Source of the DNA: Echinometra lucunter
Taxonomy: Eukaryota > Echinodermata > Echinoidea > Camarodonta > Echinometridae
Direction: 5' to 3'
NCBI GenBank assembly: GCA_029962745.1
Contig: CM057158.1
Coordinates: 3,259,558 to 3,323,557 of the forward strand
Length of the DNA: 64,000 nucleotides
Positions 46,898 to 57,854 of the stretch are shown piece after piece (the first letter of the stretch is position 1; each line of letters opens with the position of its first letter). The notes under the pieces are model-generated. The model was not told where the DNA came from, ran no database searches, and worked only from the letters and a program-made list of their open reading frames with translations. The position numbers and the translations under genes were made by a program.

Positions 46898-47240
46898 ATT
46901 TGAAGGAGAGCGAGAGAGAGAGAGAGAGAGAGGGATGATGACTTATAATACAGGTGGAAACTGTTGAAGAAACAGTACCACTGGATTAGCAGAAAAACAA
47001 TAGGAAATGAAAGAATGTATTATGAACAGAGAGATGTGAGTGAGCATAAGAGATTGATAGGAGAGAGAATGAAAAATCAAAGTGAGTGAAAGAGAGGGAG
47101 AAACAGAGACAGACAAAGAGAAAGAAACATATATGAAAGAGAAAGAGAGGGACAAAAAATGAAAAAAAAAATTAAAAAGTAGTACAGGAGTAAAGAGAAA
47201 GAATAAAGAGAGGGCAGAGAGAATAGGGACACACACACAT
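46898..47240. repeat. Purine-rich GA tract
   Basis: A clean GA run at about 46910-46933 followed by 300 bp of A/G-rich sequence. The minus 106-codon frame is a shadow. Confidence 0.85.
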
Positions 47241-47254
47241 AAACTAGATGAATC

Positions 47255-47274
47255 TTCGACCACGCGTGGTCGAA
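47255..47274. repeat. 20-bp perfect palindrome
   Basis: TTCGACCACGCGTGGTCGAA reads the same on both strands, has four CpG sites in AT-rich DNA, and abuts the left end of the GACCTT repeat element. Confidence 0.9.
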
Positions 47275-47990
47275 CTTTATGCCTCCATTACCAAACCAGA
47301 AATAAATGGCACTTCATGTTGATTTATTTACATTTATACAATGACATCTTTGACCTTGACCTTCGACCGTGTGACCCCCAAATCTACTGAGAGCATTGCC
47401 CTTTCCATATGCATACATGAGCCAAGTTTGAAGTTGCACTGTCACAGAGTGGTTGATTTATCGCAAGAACAAACAAGTTTCATGTATATAATGACCTCTA
47501 TGATCTTTGACCTTCGACCTTGAAACCCCAAATTCTAATCAGATCATTGTCCTTCTGATATGCATACATGAGCTAAGTTTGATGTTGATCCGTTAAATGG
47601 TTACTGAGTTATCACAAGAATAAACCATTTCTATGTACATAATGACCTCTATGACCTTTGACCCTGAGACCCAAAAATCTAATCAGATCATTGTCCTTCC
47701 CATTTGCATACATGAGCCAAGTATGAAGTTGATCCGTCAAATGGTTATTGAGTTATTGCGAGAACGAACCATTTCTATGTACATAATGACCTCTATGACC
47801 TTTGACCTTTGACCTTGAGACCCCAAAATCTACTCAGATCATTGTCCCTCCCATATGCATACACGAGCCAAGTTTGAAGTTGATCCATCAAACTGTTCTT
47901 AAGTTATCGCGAGAACAAAAAGGGACAGACGGACGACCCGAAAACGTAATGCCTCCGGCACCCAGCTACGGTGGATGGAGGCATAAAAAA
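47275..47990. mobile_element. Inverted-end element with four ~150-bp tandem GACCTT units
   Basis: The ends are inverted: TTTATGCCTCCA at the left and TGGATGGAGGCATAAA at the right. Between them, four units start near 47341, 47491, 47642 and 47786. Each runs ATGACCTCTATGACCTTTGA, then GATCATTGTCCTTCCCATAT-like, CATACATGAGCCAAGTTTGA and a CGAGAACAAA phrase. The right terminus is GGGACAGACGGACGACCCG then CCTCCGGCACCCAGC. Frames through it are not consistent with a protein. I recall similar repeats from marine invertebrate genomes but cannot name the family. Confidence 0.75.
47796..47815 (+). promoter_or_regulatory. Tandem nuclear-receptor half-sites (DR1 type) in a repeat
   Basis: Three TGACCT hexamers are separated by one T each (47796, 47803, 47810), making two overlapping DR1 arrangements on the minus-strand AGGTCA consensus. 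A fourth TGACCT lies at 47787. DR1 is the classical site for RXR heterodimers, HNF4 and COUP-TF. Binding is inference. Confidence 0.45.
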
Positions 47991-48185
47991 AAAAAAAGTG
48001 TAAAAGAAAGAAGAGAAATAAATATATATATATATATATATACAAAGAAAGGGGAGGTAGAAAAAGAGAAAAGGTATTGGAAGTAGAAAATAAATCTAAA
48101 GAGAGAGAGAGAAAGAGAAGAAAGAGAACAAGAGGGAGAGAGAACAAGGGAGGGAGACAGAACAAGAGAGAGAGAGAGAAGTATT
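47991..48185. repeat. A-run, (TA)n and GA tract
   Basis: A13 at 47986-47997, (TA)~12 at 48018-48042, and GA-rich sequence to 48181. Confidence 0.9.
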
Positions 48186-48262
48186 GTACAATTCAAGAGG
48201 TTGATTTATAATGCTAAGTTTAAACAGTGGTTCTAATATTTGTTCATTTGCTTCGCTGAGCA

Positions 48263-48276
48263 GTTACCATGGTAAC
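48263..48276. promoter_or_regulatory. Perfect RFX-type X-box palindrome
   Basis: GTTACCATGGTAAC matches the symmetrical RFX consensus GTTRCCATGGYAAC at all 14 positions. X-boxes sit in promoters of ciliary genes in animals. No start exon is evident beside it. Confidence 0.45.
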
Positions 48277-48439
48277 AGTTATTCTAGAATGGTCAAAAGA
48301 AAGTGTTTGCTCAGAACTGATATAAAATGTTATAAAAATGTCAGAAGGTACCTAAGCAATACCTCTAATTATATATTTTCTTTTATCCCACTTATGCTAT
48401 CAGAAACGCCTGAAAATGTAATTGCACAGGTTTTCTGAT

Positions 48440-49440
48440 TAAGGGGGGACGGGGGCTGATTTTTTAAACAACTGTAAAATGTTAAAATCGAGAAAACTGA
48501 CTCTAAATCAGAAGAAAATTTGAGGTGTAAAATGATGAGAATCACATTATTGTAAAGTAATTTTTTCTTTCTCTGTCAAAACTTGTCATGAAGGTTAAAT
48601 TAGCTCCTTTTCAATATTTTGTGTGGGGTAGCGAAGCTCTAATGCCAAATTTACAAAAGATACTTTGGGAAGATTTTTAAGTATGTACTTCAATCACTTT
48701 GAAAAATATAAGAACATAATCATCAACATTGCAAAGCTGTTGAATACTGTAATATTTCAATAATGAAATTTTAGTAATAGTCAAGTTTTGCATGAAATCT
48801 AACACTTATTATAAATCCTGAAGGCATCTCCAAAACTACATTAAAAGCTTTGATATGAATGAACAATAATTCCTATTTATATTTCTTTCTTTTGACGTCA
48901 CAGGGGGATTTTTTTCTCTTGCAATAAAAATCACTCAACCTATATCTAACCACTTTTGATAAAAGAGAAATGGCCTAATTTTTCTCAATTCCTCTCACAA
49001 TACTTCAGTCTTGCACAAAAGAATCTCTCGCCAAAAATAGGCAATGGGAAATGGAAAGGCAATGTATTCAGAACGTTAAAAAGCAACCTTTCCTTATCAA
49101 ATCAAACCTTAATAATGTAAAGAAAGAAAATTCTTAATATAGTTTTATATTTGATCTCAATCAATAATGCAATGAAAATGAATAATACTGAGAAAACAAC
49201 AATAATCAAACATGACGTAAAACCAAACATTAATTACATATATAGATGCATTAAAAATTGCTGTTTAAAAAAAAGAAAGAAAAAAAAACCTCTTGAAACA
49301 GAGTCCTTCTCCGAGAATTCTACTTACTCTCCATTTTCTGCAAAGCATCTGTGAGTCAACAATCCCATTTTTGATTGACAGATACTGAGTAATGCATTCA
49401 TTATTTGCATTTGAAAGAAATCAGCTAATAATAGCATTTC
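48440..49440. other. AT-rich non-coding stretch
   Basis: No gene, RNA or clear repeat seen. Confidence 0.5.
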
Positions 49441-49745
49441 TTCCACTTCTCCCTATCCCTTTTCTCTCCCTCTCTCTATATACTCTTTTCTCTGCCTCTT
49501 TCTCTCTGTTTCATTTCTTTTTTTCTCTCTCTTATTTCTCTCTCACCTATTTCTCTCTTTTCTCTTCTCCCTTTTTCTCTTTCTCTTCTCTCTCTTTAAT
49601 ATCTCCTTGCTTCCCCTTTTCTTTCTTTCCCACTTTTTTCTTTCTCCTTATATCCGTCTCTTTGTCTCTCTTCTTTCTTTCTTTTTTCTTTTTTTTTCTC
49701 ATTTTTCTCCCATCTTTTTGATTCTCCCCTTGATATTTACTTTCC
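49440..49745. repeat. Long pyrimidine-rich tract
   Basis: About 300 bp of TTTCTCTC-type sequence. The 109-codon plus frame (Phe/Ser/Leu) and 70-codon minus frame (Lys/Glu) are shadows of it. Confidence 0.88.
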
Positions 49746-49857
49746 TTATATACAGACATTTAAAGAAAAAGAAACACACACATGCATATGTTGGTATTAA
49801 GATGCCTATAGCACGATAATTTATTTTGCGATAAAAGAGCAATGTAAATAAAATGCC

Positions 49858-49950
49858 ATGCTCAAGGGCATACGCGCAATGCTGGGGATCGAACCTCTAA
49901 TTCTCACTTCTCCATTCAAGAGCCTTAAGCCACTCAATGGCACCTCCACA
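49858..49950 (-). mobile_element. tRNA-like SINE remnant, minus strand
   Basis: On the minus strand TGGCTTAAGGC (49932-49922) fits the pol III A box and GGTTCGATCCC (49895-49885) is an exact B box, at tRNA-like spacing. Stems of the TpsiC arm do not pair well, so it is a tRNA-derived SINE head or tRNA pseudogene rather than a working tRNA. Confidence 0.5.
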
Positions 49951-49964
49951 TATGCCTACACACT

Positions 49965-50088
49965 TTCTCCCTCTCCCTCTCTCTCTCTCTCTCCAACTCC
50001 TTTTACTTTCTTCTCCTTTTGTCCTCTTTCCCTTCCTCTCTTTCTCTCTCCCTTGTTTCTCTCTCTCTCTCTCTCTTTCTATCATATT
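49965..50088. repeat. (CT)n tract
   Basis: CTCTCTCT runs at 49975-49994 and 50059-50080. Confidence 0.88.
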
Positions 50089-50098
50089 TTGCAAAGAA

Positions 50099-50233
50099 AT
50101 GCCCCTGACATGGTGTGATGCACAGACACAGCCTTGGAATGTATTACAGGAAGACGACCAACAGGAGGAAAAGAAGGAGGAACGAGATAAAGCTAAAAGA
50201 GATTACCTACTGAGAGAATGCAACATAACATAA
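50099..50233 (+). other. Small open frame after an acceptor-like CT tract
   Basis: The ATG at 50099 opens 44 codons (MPLTWCDAQTQPWNVLQ, then a Glu/Lys/Asp-rich segment, then RDYLLRECNIT) to TAA at 50231-50233. A pyrimidine tract ending GCAAAG precedes it. The charged half comes from A/G-rich DNA. It could be a terminal exon or chance; no family recognised. Confidence 0.2.
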
Positions 50234-50239
50234 TGACAA

Positions 50240-51860
50240 AGAAGGTACCAAATGGTTCAGGAAAGATATGGAAATTATACATTTTCATTTTCAATATAAA
50301 TCATGAAGAATTACAAATGCATGTATGTTCTATGTTGGTGGTGAATTAAAGAGTAAGAAATGGGGAGCAGAAGTGACAGGGAAGAAAGCTAAGGATTAAA
50401 TAACAAAGGTTGAAAGAATAAAAAATGATACAAATCTTAGAATACAATATCATCACTGCAGAGCAAAATATTGTCTTTACCCTTATTTGCTAGAATACAA
50501 AAAAACCAAAACAAAAATATAATATGCTTTCATTCAGCATAAAACAAACATTAAATTTGTATTCCAATTGGGCCTGTGTAATACTATAAAATATCAAAGA
50601 CTATTTTTGTAGACAACTTACATACGTCTAACAAGTTAGAGAGCATGTTCAACTTAGCATCTATAGTACCTGTCTATCAACAAAGGACCTAAATTATGAC
50701 CAATTATGAAATGAGCCACTGCGAATAATTTTGATGATGTAAAAACCTCACAAGACAGAATTATTGTTTTTGCAAATCTTTGGAAACCTCATGAAACTTA
50801 CGAGGGTTGAAAAGTACACCAAAGTGACCATGTTTATAAAATATCATAGTCATAGGCTTTACAACTGTTTTTTGTAAGAACTGAAAAACTATCCCCAATC
50901 CCTCTGAACTGTTACAACAGTTTGAATTCAAATGTCTAAAAGATGAATGTCCGTGCCAGGAAATGTGTCCGGATCAGTGTCTATATAATACTGTGATATG
51001 GGTGCACGTACGTGTACTGTGGTGTGTGTTGCCCATAATGCTGTATGAATGTTCGCTGGGATATTCCTAGACATGTACATCAATGAAATGGAAAACATGT
51101 CCTTTCACATTATTTGTATGAAACTTATTTCTCATTTTTTCCCTATTAACAGGAAGTTTACAGTTTTGTTCAATTTTGAGGAAAGATCTTAATGATCTAC
51201 CTCTACAATATGACAAGCTATGAAGGTAAATTGGGGGCTGGGGCTGCAAAAGGGATCCCCTACTTTGAGTAATCAACCTTCCTTATTAACTTCTAGATGG
51301 CTTTCATTCACAATGCATAATCAGTACTGAACTTGATCTTCAGAGAGTACCTTTAAAGATAAAGGCAAGTTCTGGTCGTGAGATTGAATTGTGAAAGAAA
51401 TTGTCTCAAAGTAATTGAGAAAGGTTGATTATAAAGCACTTAAGAATTGTATGCTGTAAGGTTTTGGAATCACCAAAATGATAAGAAATTAACTCAGTTC
51501 TTCTGAGAGTCACATGCACTGCACACAGAAATGTGTGTATGGGACTACACACAAATGTTCGGCTGAACATTTTGGCTGTTTTTTGTCATATTTTGAATGT
51601 CAGGGCATTTGAAGAACAATCGTTTTCAGGGGACATTTCTACTATGATAGTCTTCCTAACTGACATAAAAAGAATGAGAAAGCTCTCAAATTATTTTTTA
51701 CCTTTCCCAGAACAGTAGCTTCCCTTTAAGGTTACAAGGTGGAGGAAGGGGGATGCAATTCTGGGTGAAGATGTTATAATTGAATGGTTTGGTGGAGTGG
51801 AAGGAATTGAGCAAACTAAGCGACAACAAAGGCCAGTGATCGATGTGAGATAGATTGAAA
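50240..51860. other. AT-rich non-coding stretch
   Basis: No splice-bounded frame, RNA gene or strong repeat seen. Confidence 0.5.
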
Positions 51861-51879
51861 TACATCATGCTCTGTCAGA

Positions 51880-52505
51880 GATTGATCTGTGCAGTGATAC
51901 ACCAGAAACGCACTCATCCAAGTACTGTGTTTACACTTCTATGCTTAACCCTTACCATACTGAAGAGATAGATCACTGCAGTGATACACCAGAAATGCAC
52001 TTATTCCAACAATGTGTTCCCACTCCTATGGTTAACCCTTATCATACTGGAGAGACTGGCTTGTGTAGAGATACACCAGAAATGTCCTCATCCAAACACT
52101 GTGTTTTCACTACCATGGTTAATCCTTAGCATACTGCAGAAATTTATCTGTATAGTGATACAATAAAAACACACTCATCCAAAGGCCATACTTAACAAAC
52201 CACACTTAACCCTTAACATACTGGACAGATTGGTCTGTGCAGGATACACCAGAAACACACTCATCCGAATGCTGTGTTTACACTTCCATGCTTAACCCTC
52301 ACCACAATGGAGAGATTGATCGCTGCAGTAGTATACCAGAAACACACTCATCCAAACACTGTGTTCACACTACCATGATCAACCCTTACCACACTGGAGA
52401 GACTGATCGCTGCAGTGATACACCTGAAACATATGAAATGTACTCATCAAAACACTGTGTTCACAGATCACACTATCATGCTCAACCCTTATCATACTGC
52501 AAGGG
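51880..52505. repeat. Tandem array of ~87-bp units, about seven copies
   Basis: The phrase GATACACCAGAAA recurs about every 86-87 bp (51896, 51983, 52070, 52157, 52243, 52330, 52417), each followed by CACTCATCCAAACACTGTGT-like and TGCTTAACCCTTACCATACT-like segments. Because 87 is 29 codons, a frame can run through several units, giving repeats such as SSKHCVHTTM..NPYHTGE. Stops break it in other units, so a satellite is more likely than a protein. Confidence 0.85.
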
Positions 52506-52509
52506 AGAA

Positions 52510-53700
52510 AATATTCACCATCTAGGAGTGACCAGTTAGAAAGAATGAGATATTTTCTTGATTTCCAGGATTTTTTCTCGATAAGCATGATTTGATTTCA
52601 GTATAACCTGCGATTTCCAGAGACTGTTCTTGTTCACATAATTCTGTTACAGTTCTGCAGGACTACTGGTAACATGGGTACAAAATAAAGACAAAGATAA
52701 AAAGCGTGGTATGTTTACCTTTTATTACAAGTGTGTATTTCCACATTAATAATGATTTCTCTCCCCCCCCACCTCCAAAAAAACAAATGTTTGCTCAGAC
52801 ACTTTATCAAAGAAAAAGATACAAGAAAGAACATATTCTCACTGCTTTCACTTCAGTAGGTATGTTTTTTCTCACTTCAATGATCTTTTCTTTCGATTAA
52901 ATCTATGAGTTCTTTTATCTGCACAAAAAAATTATTCCATCATCATATACTATATCCCAAACATTTAGCCAAACAACAATTTACATGTTAAGCAATCCAT
53001 CTAAACCATATTCTGTAACTCCATGTGATCTTAATTTGTGTCGTCAATGTCGTATGGCTCTTAATTGTTTCCACTAACATGATGAGTACAGCGCTAATTC
53101 TTGTTAACTTGTGAACAGCAGTATCGATAAAGATCTCACTTTTCCAATTAGATGACATCAAAGCCCGCTATCGGGGAAGAGCTTCCGGGATCGGCGCAAT
53201 TACGTTCGTTAACCTTTTTCGTGTACAACTGGATCAAATCATAACAACGCACTCATGGCCGTGTGAGTTACGAAACTATCCTACTAACAGACTAGCCATG
53301 GACCTTTGCTACAACAGAATGGAAAGAGAGAAAGAGGGGATGGGAGAGAGAAAAAAAAAATCATTTTGCTTCCAGAAATAGAGGATGTGCTGAGTTTCTC
53401 GTTTCAGATAAACAAAATTACGACATTTGAGCAGGAGCACAACGAAACTCAAGAATTTGGATAGCTGGAGGGTAGGCGTAGGGTAATTAAATGCAACCAA
53501 ATACATGATTCTACCATGCATCACAAACACTTAATGCGATCAGATCAAAAACTTTAGGCTTTATCCATAGGGGGAGATTCACAATGCTGTATCCATGCAC
53601 ACTTATCTTGGCAATGAGAACATGCTCTCTGAGCAGAACACTTTAAGATGTCCATGTTTGACAATGGACTGGAATGGTATTTTACTAGACTTTCTCATCT
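52510..53700. other. Non-coding stretch
   Basis: A C8 run lies at about 52764. The 53030-53280 patch is G+C-richer, with CCAATTAG and ATCGATAAAGATC motifs, and might be regulatory. No gene supported. Confidence 0.4.
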
Positions 53701-53711
53701 TGTAACACAAA

Positions 53712-54395
53712 TTTGTAACATCCCATTACAATTGGACAACACTTGTTTGTAACATCCCATTACAATTGGACCACACTTGTTTGTAACATCCCATTATAAT
53801 TAGACCACACTTGTTTGTAACATCCCATTACAATTGGCCCACACTTGTTTGTAACATCCTGTTACAATTAGACCACACTTGTTTGTAACATCCTGTTACA
53901 ATTGGACCACACTTGTTTGTAACATCCTGTTACAACTGAACCACACTTGTTTGTAACATCCCATTATAATTCGACCACACTTGTTTGTAACATCCCATTA
54001 CCATTGGACCACACTTGTTTGTAACATCTCAATACAATTGGACAACACTTGTTTGTAACATCACGTTACAATTGGACCACACTTGTTTGTAACATCACAT
54101 TACAACTGGACCACACTTGTTTGTAACATGCCATTACTACTTGACCACACTTGTTTGTAACGTCCCATTACAAATTGGCCTACACTTGTTTATAATATCT
54201 GATTACAACTTGACCACACTTGTTTGTAACATCCTATTACAATTGGACCACACTTGTTTGTACCATCCCTTTACAACTTGGCCACACTTGTTTGTAACAT
54301 CCCATTACTACTGGACCACACTTGTTTGTAACATCCCATTACAAATTGGCCCACACTTGGTTTATAATATCTGATTACAACTGGACCACACTTGT
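53712..54395. repeat. 34-bp minisatellite, about 20 copies
   Basis: Exact 34-bp spacing between successive TTTGTAACATCCC starts (53712, 53746, 53780 and onward). Each unit continues ATTACAATTGGACCACACTTG. Units differ by scattered substitutions, and a few show a one-base gain or a TTTATAATATCTG variant (about 54190 and 54360). The frame across the 3' half is a repeat shadow. Confidence 0.95.
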
Positions 54396-54560
54396 TCCAG
54401 ATGACAGCACATGATCCTGAGAGAAAACACATCCTATTAGTTACCATTACTTTTACTAGTAATTATCCCTGCTTATCGCATTTCTAGCCCGCACACAAGT
54501 GTGCACCATTTCCGCTCCTTAGGGAACAATTGCAATTGTTGGGCTCTGAATTCATTACTG

Positions 54561-54592
54561 ACACACACACACACACACACCCTCACACACAA
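54561..54592. repeat. (CA)n microsatellite
   Basis: About ten CA units, then CCTCACACACA. Confidence 0.9.
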
Positions 54593-54599
54593 AGTTTTT

Positions 54600-55500
54600 G
54601 GCCTCAGTTTTTCAAAAAGTGAAAATCTAAATATACATTCAGAGCATTATTTTATGAATATTAATGAAAAAAATTCCAAAAACCTTGTCCAAATAAATTT
54701 GACATCTTTCAGTTTTACAATATGAAAAAATCAGGCTGATGCGAGTGATGGCTTTCAAGATATTAATGATCAAAAGTGTCAAATATTTTTTTTTAAACAC
54801 CTAGTATAATCAAGCACTCCATGTCACATCACCGGTCATGTACAGTTCCCCAATATTCCTTTCTTTCATCAAATCTCTATTCGAAACCAAAATATCCAAA
54901 CAAACTTTTGGGATAAAAATGTCTCTCTAATCACTGCCCTCAGCAAAGCCACTCTCTCCCTGTTTTTATTAACCACGCATCCACAAGCCATCTAACACTA
55001 ATAAAAAATATGATATAATCCATCCATATGTTCACACTGTTGTTATCATTTCGAAAATTATCTTCTATAAAATCAACTTCTGGAAGTTCATTCTCAATTT
55101 CAAATATATGTCCAGAGAAAATGGACACATTTTCTACTGCATCATGGAGACGTTTTCATTTTTGGCTATTGTCTCGCAGACTGTTTTTTTTACAAAATAA
55201 ACATCTCTAAGATAGTTTTGAAATGATATGGAAGGTTTATATTAATTTAAAACTTCCTAAATTCCCAAAATGCCAATCACAAATGTTTGCATTCTTGCCA
55301 TCATATTGCAAATTATATTTTCTACGAAATGATGATCGGGTGACATTTCCTAGGTAACATAGCAAGAACACTGGCATACAATTGCACAGTCAGCAAAATT
55401 ATCAAAGGTAACTTATTATACAGGTGCAAGCACACAATTGGAAATTCACAGAAGCTATGCCAATTGCTGATTCCTCAGCCTTGATTGATTTCCCTACAAT
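54600..55500. other. AT-rich non-coding stretch
   Basis: No feature recognised; intronic if the exon at 55506 is real. Confidence 0.45.
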
Positions 55501-55505
55501 TTCAG

Positions 55506-55711
55506 AATTTTGAGATTTGATGATTATTGTACACAAATTTTGAGAAAAATGCTTGAACTCTCTGAACAAACTCCGCTGAAAATTTCCTCAGAAAATTTGC
55601 GACCCACCATGCAAACACGACTTCTCCAAAGTTTTCATCTCACAGCCCTCCCAGAGATCACCCTATCTGATTTCAGTTCTGACTGTCATGAAAGATGTAA
55701 CCATATTAAAG
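55506..55711 (+). CDS. Candidate internal coding exon of an unidentified gene
   Basis: A strong acceptor (GATTTCCCTACAATTTCAG| at 55505) and an acceptable donor (ATTAAAG|GTATCAAAT from 55712) bound 206 bp. One frame is open throughout: one base, 68 codons, one base. The other two frames stop at once. The peptide begins ILRFDDYCTQILRKMLELSE, includes ISSENLRPTMQTRLLQ and ends SDCHERCNHIK. It has a mixed, soluble composition with four Cys, unlike the repeat shadows nearby, and reads like a helical domain, but no family is recognised. The reading would continue two codons past the donor to a stop further on if unspliced, so a terminal exon is possible. A link to the exon at 10432 is not established. 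Confidence 0.45.
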
Positions 55712-55759
55712 GTATCAAATTCTTTTTGATGAGAAACAAGGCCGAGTGATGAGAAAAAT

Positions 55760-57530
55760 GGAGCTTTCCTATTCAATCTGTCAACAAGTTTTGATACATG
55801 CAATTTGTAAATGCCAACCAGATGTGTTAGAGAATGGGAGGTATGGTAAAAATGAAAGAGAAGGGGAAAGAAAAATTGTTCATCTTGACAGTGTCTTGTT
55901 TCATGTCTCTGTTCCTTTTGTTGTTTAAAACATAGCTCCACTTTCTAGATCTTAATAAAGTTATGTTTTTCATTCCAAAATTTTTGCATTTCTTAATATT
56001 ACTCTTGTTTCCTAGCTAGACCACTTTATTTATTGATACTCTCACAATTTTAAGAATTTTTCCCTTTTTTCAATGGGGAGGAGTTCAATTTTAAATATTT
56101 TAAAAACAGGTACCCCAAAAATTTAAAGTCTGAAAAAAATGAAGGCTTGTTGCCTGAAAAGGATGTAAGCTTCTATATGTTCATCTTTTTCATAAAAAAC
56201 ATGACTTTGCAATTTAAAAGCTGAGTAAACATGAAATGAAAATTTCACCATGATTTCCTAACTCATTAGTAAAAAGCTTTATTTCAATCTAATTTGTTTC
56301 ATTAGTAGTCTAGCCTGCAAAACTAGGTTAATTATTCAATTTTCAATTTAGAATATAATAATACCTTCAAAAGTATAATCTTTTATGCTGTAATACTTAA
56401 TATTTTGTAAATTTCATCATTCTAAATTCTGGGAGATAAAGGGATGAAATTGATTTATTCAAAATGAGAGAAATTTGCAAAATCAGAGAATAAAAGCAGA
56501 GGTAAAGTAAAAATCTTCAGGAACAGATTTGTTTTCATTCTTTCGAACTTATGAGAAGTGATAAGCCTTTATCTGCAAAAGTGAGGTATTGCCTAGTTGT
56601 GATGTTCAAGAAAAAAAAATTGATCAGGAGGAACAGTTGTATACAACACTGGAAAACTTTACAGGTTACGAAATCCGATTGGATGAACTATTTTCATTTC
56701 CTCCATGCCGTAATTAAACACAAGAGGCACTGGGCTTCTTCAAGACATGACAACCTAGATACAAGACTGTAAAGTGGAGAAATCTTAGCAATATTACTCA
56801 GAAACATGTCATCCCAGAGTTGGCAAATTTGTCCCTACTTCCACGCAAAATCCGAACCACAGGAGAAAGAAACCCCTTCAATTACAATGACTATTTAAAG
56901 TTTCGTTACCCCAACCGCACACGCAAACCTCAACGACCACGGCTGCCGATATCCCGGGATCTTATCTGCGTGTATTTGGGTCACAGGATCAGGCTGATAT
57001 GAAAGTCAATGTTTGTCTTAGGTTCGGATAACGCAGTCGTTGACGCTATTTGAGGGTGATGTGCTGAATTAAGCGCTACTTGGTGAATAAAACAACAGTG
57101 ATTTGGGAGGGTTATTGCTTGGCTGGTAATGAAGCCAAGTTGAACACTGCAAAATGACAGGATTGACTCATAAAAGCATGAAACGCCGATGGAATAATCA
57201 TGATTTTCTCAGCTGCAGGGTGTCCAATTTGGGGGCATTGGTTTTTCGGGACATTCTCCAGTTTCACTCGCAGTTATACTGATTCAATAAAAACATGCTA
57301 TGAAAAAGTGGTGAAGTGTTTATACTGGTTATAAATGTAGAGGTAGTTCATTTATTATGCACATTATTCATGCAAAAATAATAACAAGGAAAATGATTGA
57401 AACACATATTCCTGATAAAAAGACCTCTGCCAAGAAGTCATCCATCTACTATCTTTTTCTATAAAATGTAACAATGTATGTGGCTTCTAATCAACCTTCA
57501 AGCATAATTACAAAAAGGATGCACATGTAA
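55760..57530. other. Non-coding stretch with a G+C-richer patch at 56.8-57.25 kb
   Basis: The patch includes a 60-codon plus frame from about 56820 (MANLSLLPRKIRTTGERNPF...) without splice boundaries and CpG-containing sequence to 57070. It may be regulatory or an unrecognised exon. Confidence 0.3.
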
Positions 57531-57534
57531 TAGA

Positions 57535-57850
57535 AAAGAGAGAGAGATTGACAAGCTCCTTTTTTTCTTTCTTTCTCTCTTTCTTTCTTCCTCTCTTAAT
57601 TCTTTCTTTTTTCCCCTTCTCTCTCTCCACTTCTCACTAAATGTATCTCTTTTTTCAAGTAAATCGTCGGCACAAATGTGTTCCATGTTACAGTTTCTAC
57701 TGCAATTCTTATACTAGTGACAAATTCTTTCTTTTTCAGGTTTCTTGTAATTTTTTATTCATCCCCTATAAAAAAAAATAAGAGGGGAAGGAATAGATAA
57801 GAAAGAAGAAGAGAGAAGCATATAAAAGAAATCATTAATAAAAGGAAACC
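57535..57850. repeat. CT tract and A/GA-rich tract
   Basis: TTTCTTTCTCTC at 57560-57640 and A8/GA-rich sequence at 57770-57850. Confidence 0.8.
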
Positions 57851-57854
57851 AGGA

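Noticed and set aside
52237..52539. Zinc-finger-like peptide with CVHTTM..NPYHTGE repeats
   Set aside because: The period is 29 rather than 28 residues, paired Cys spacing is wrong, and the frame breaks in neighbouring units of the same 87-bp array.
54117..54374. Repetitive protein (TCHYYLTTLVCN type)
   Set aside because: It is the translation of the 34-bp minisatellite; the period is not a multiple of three.
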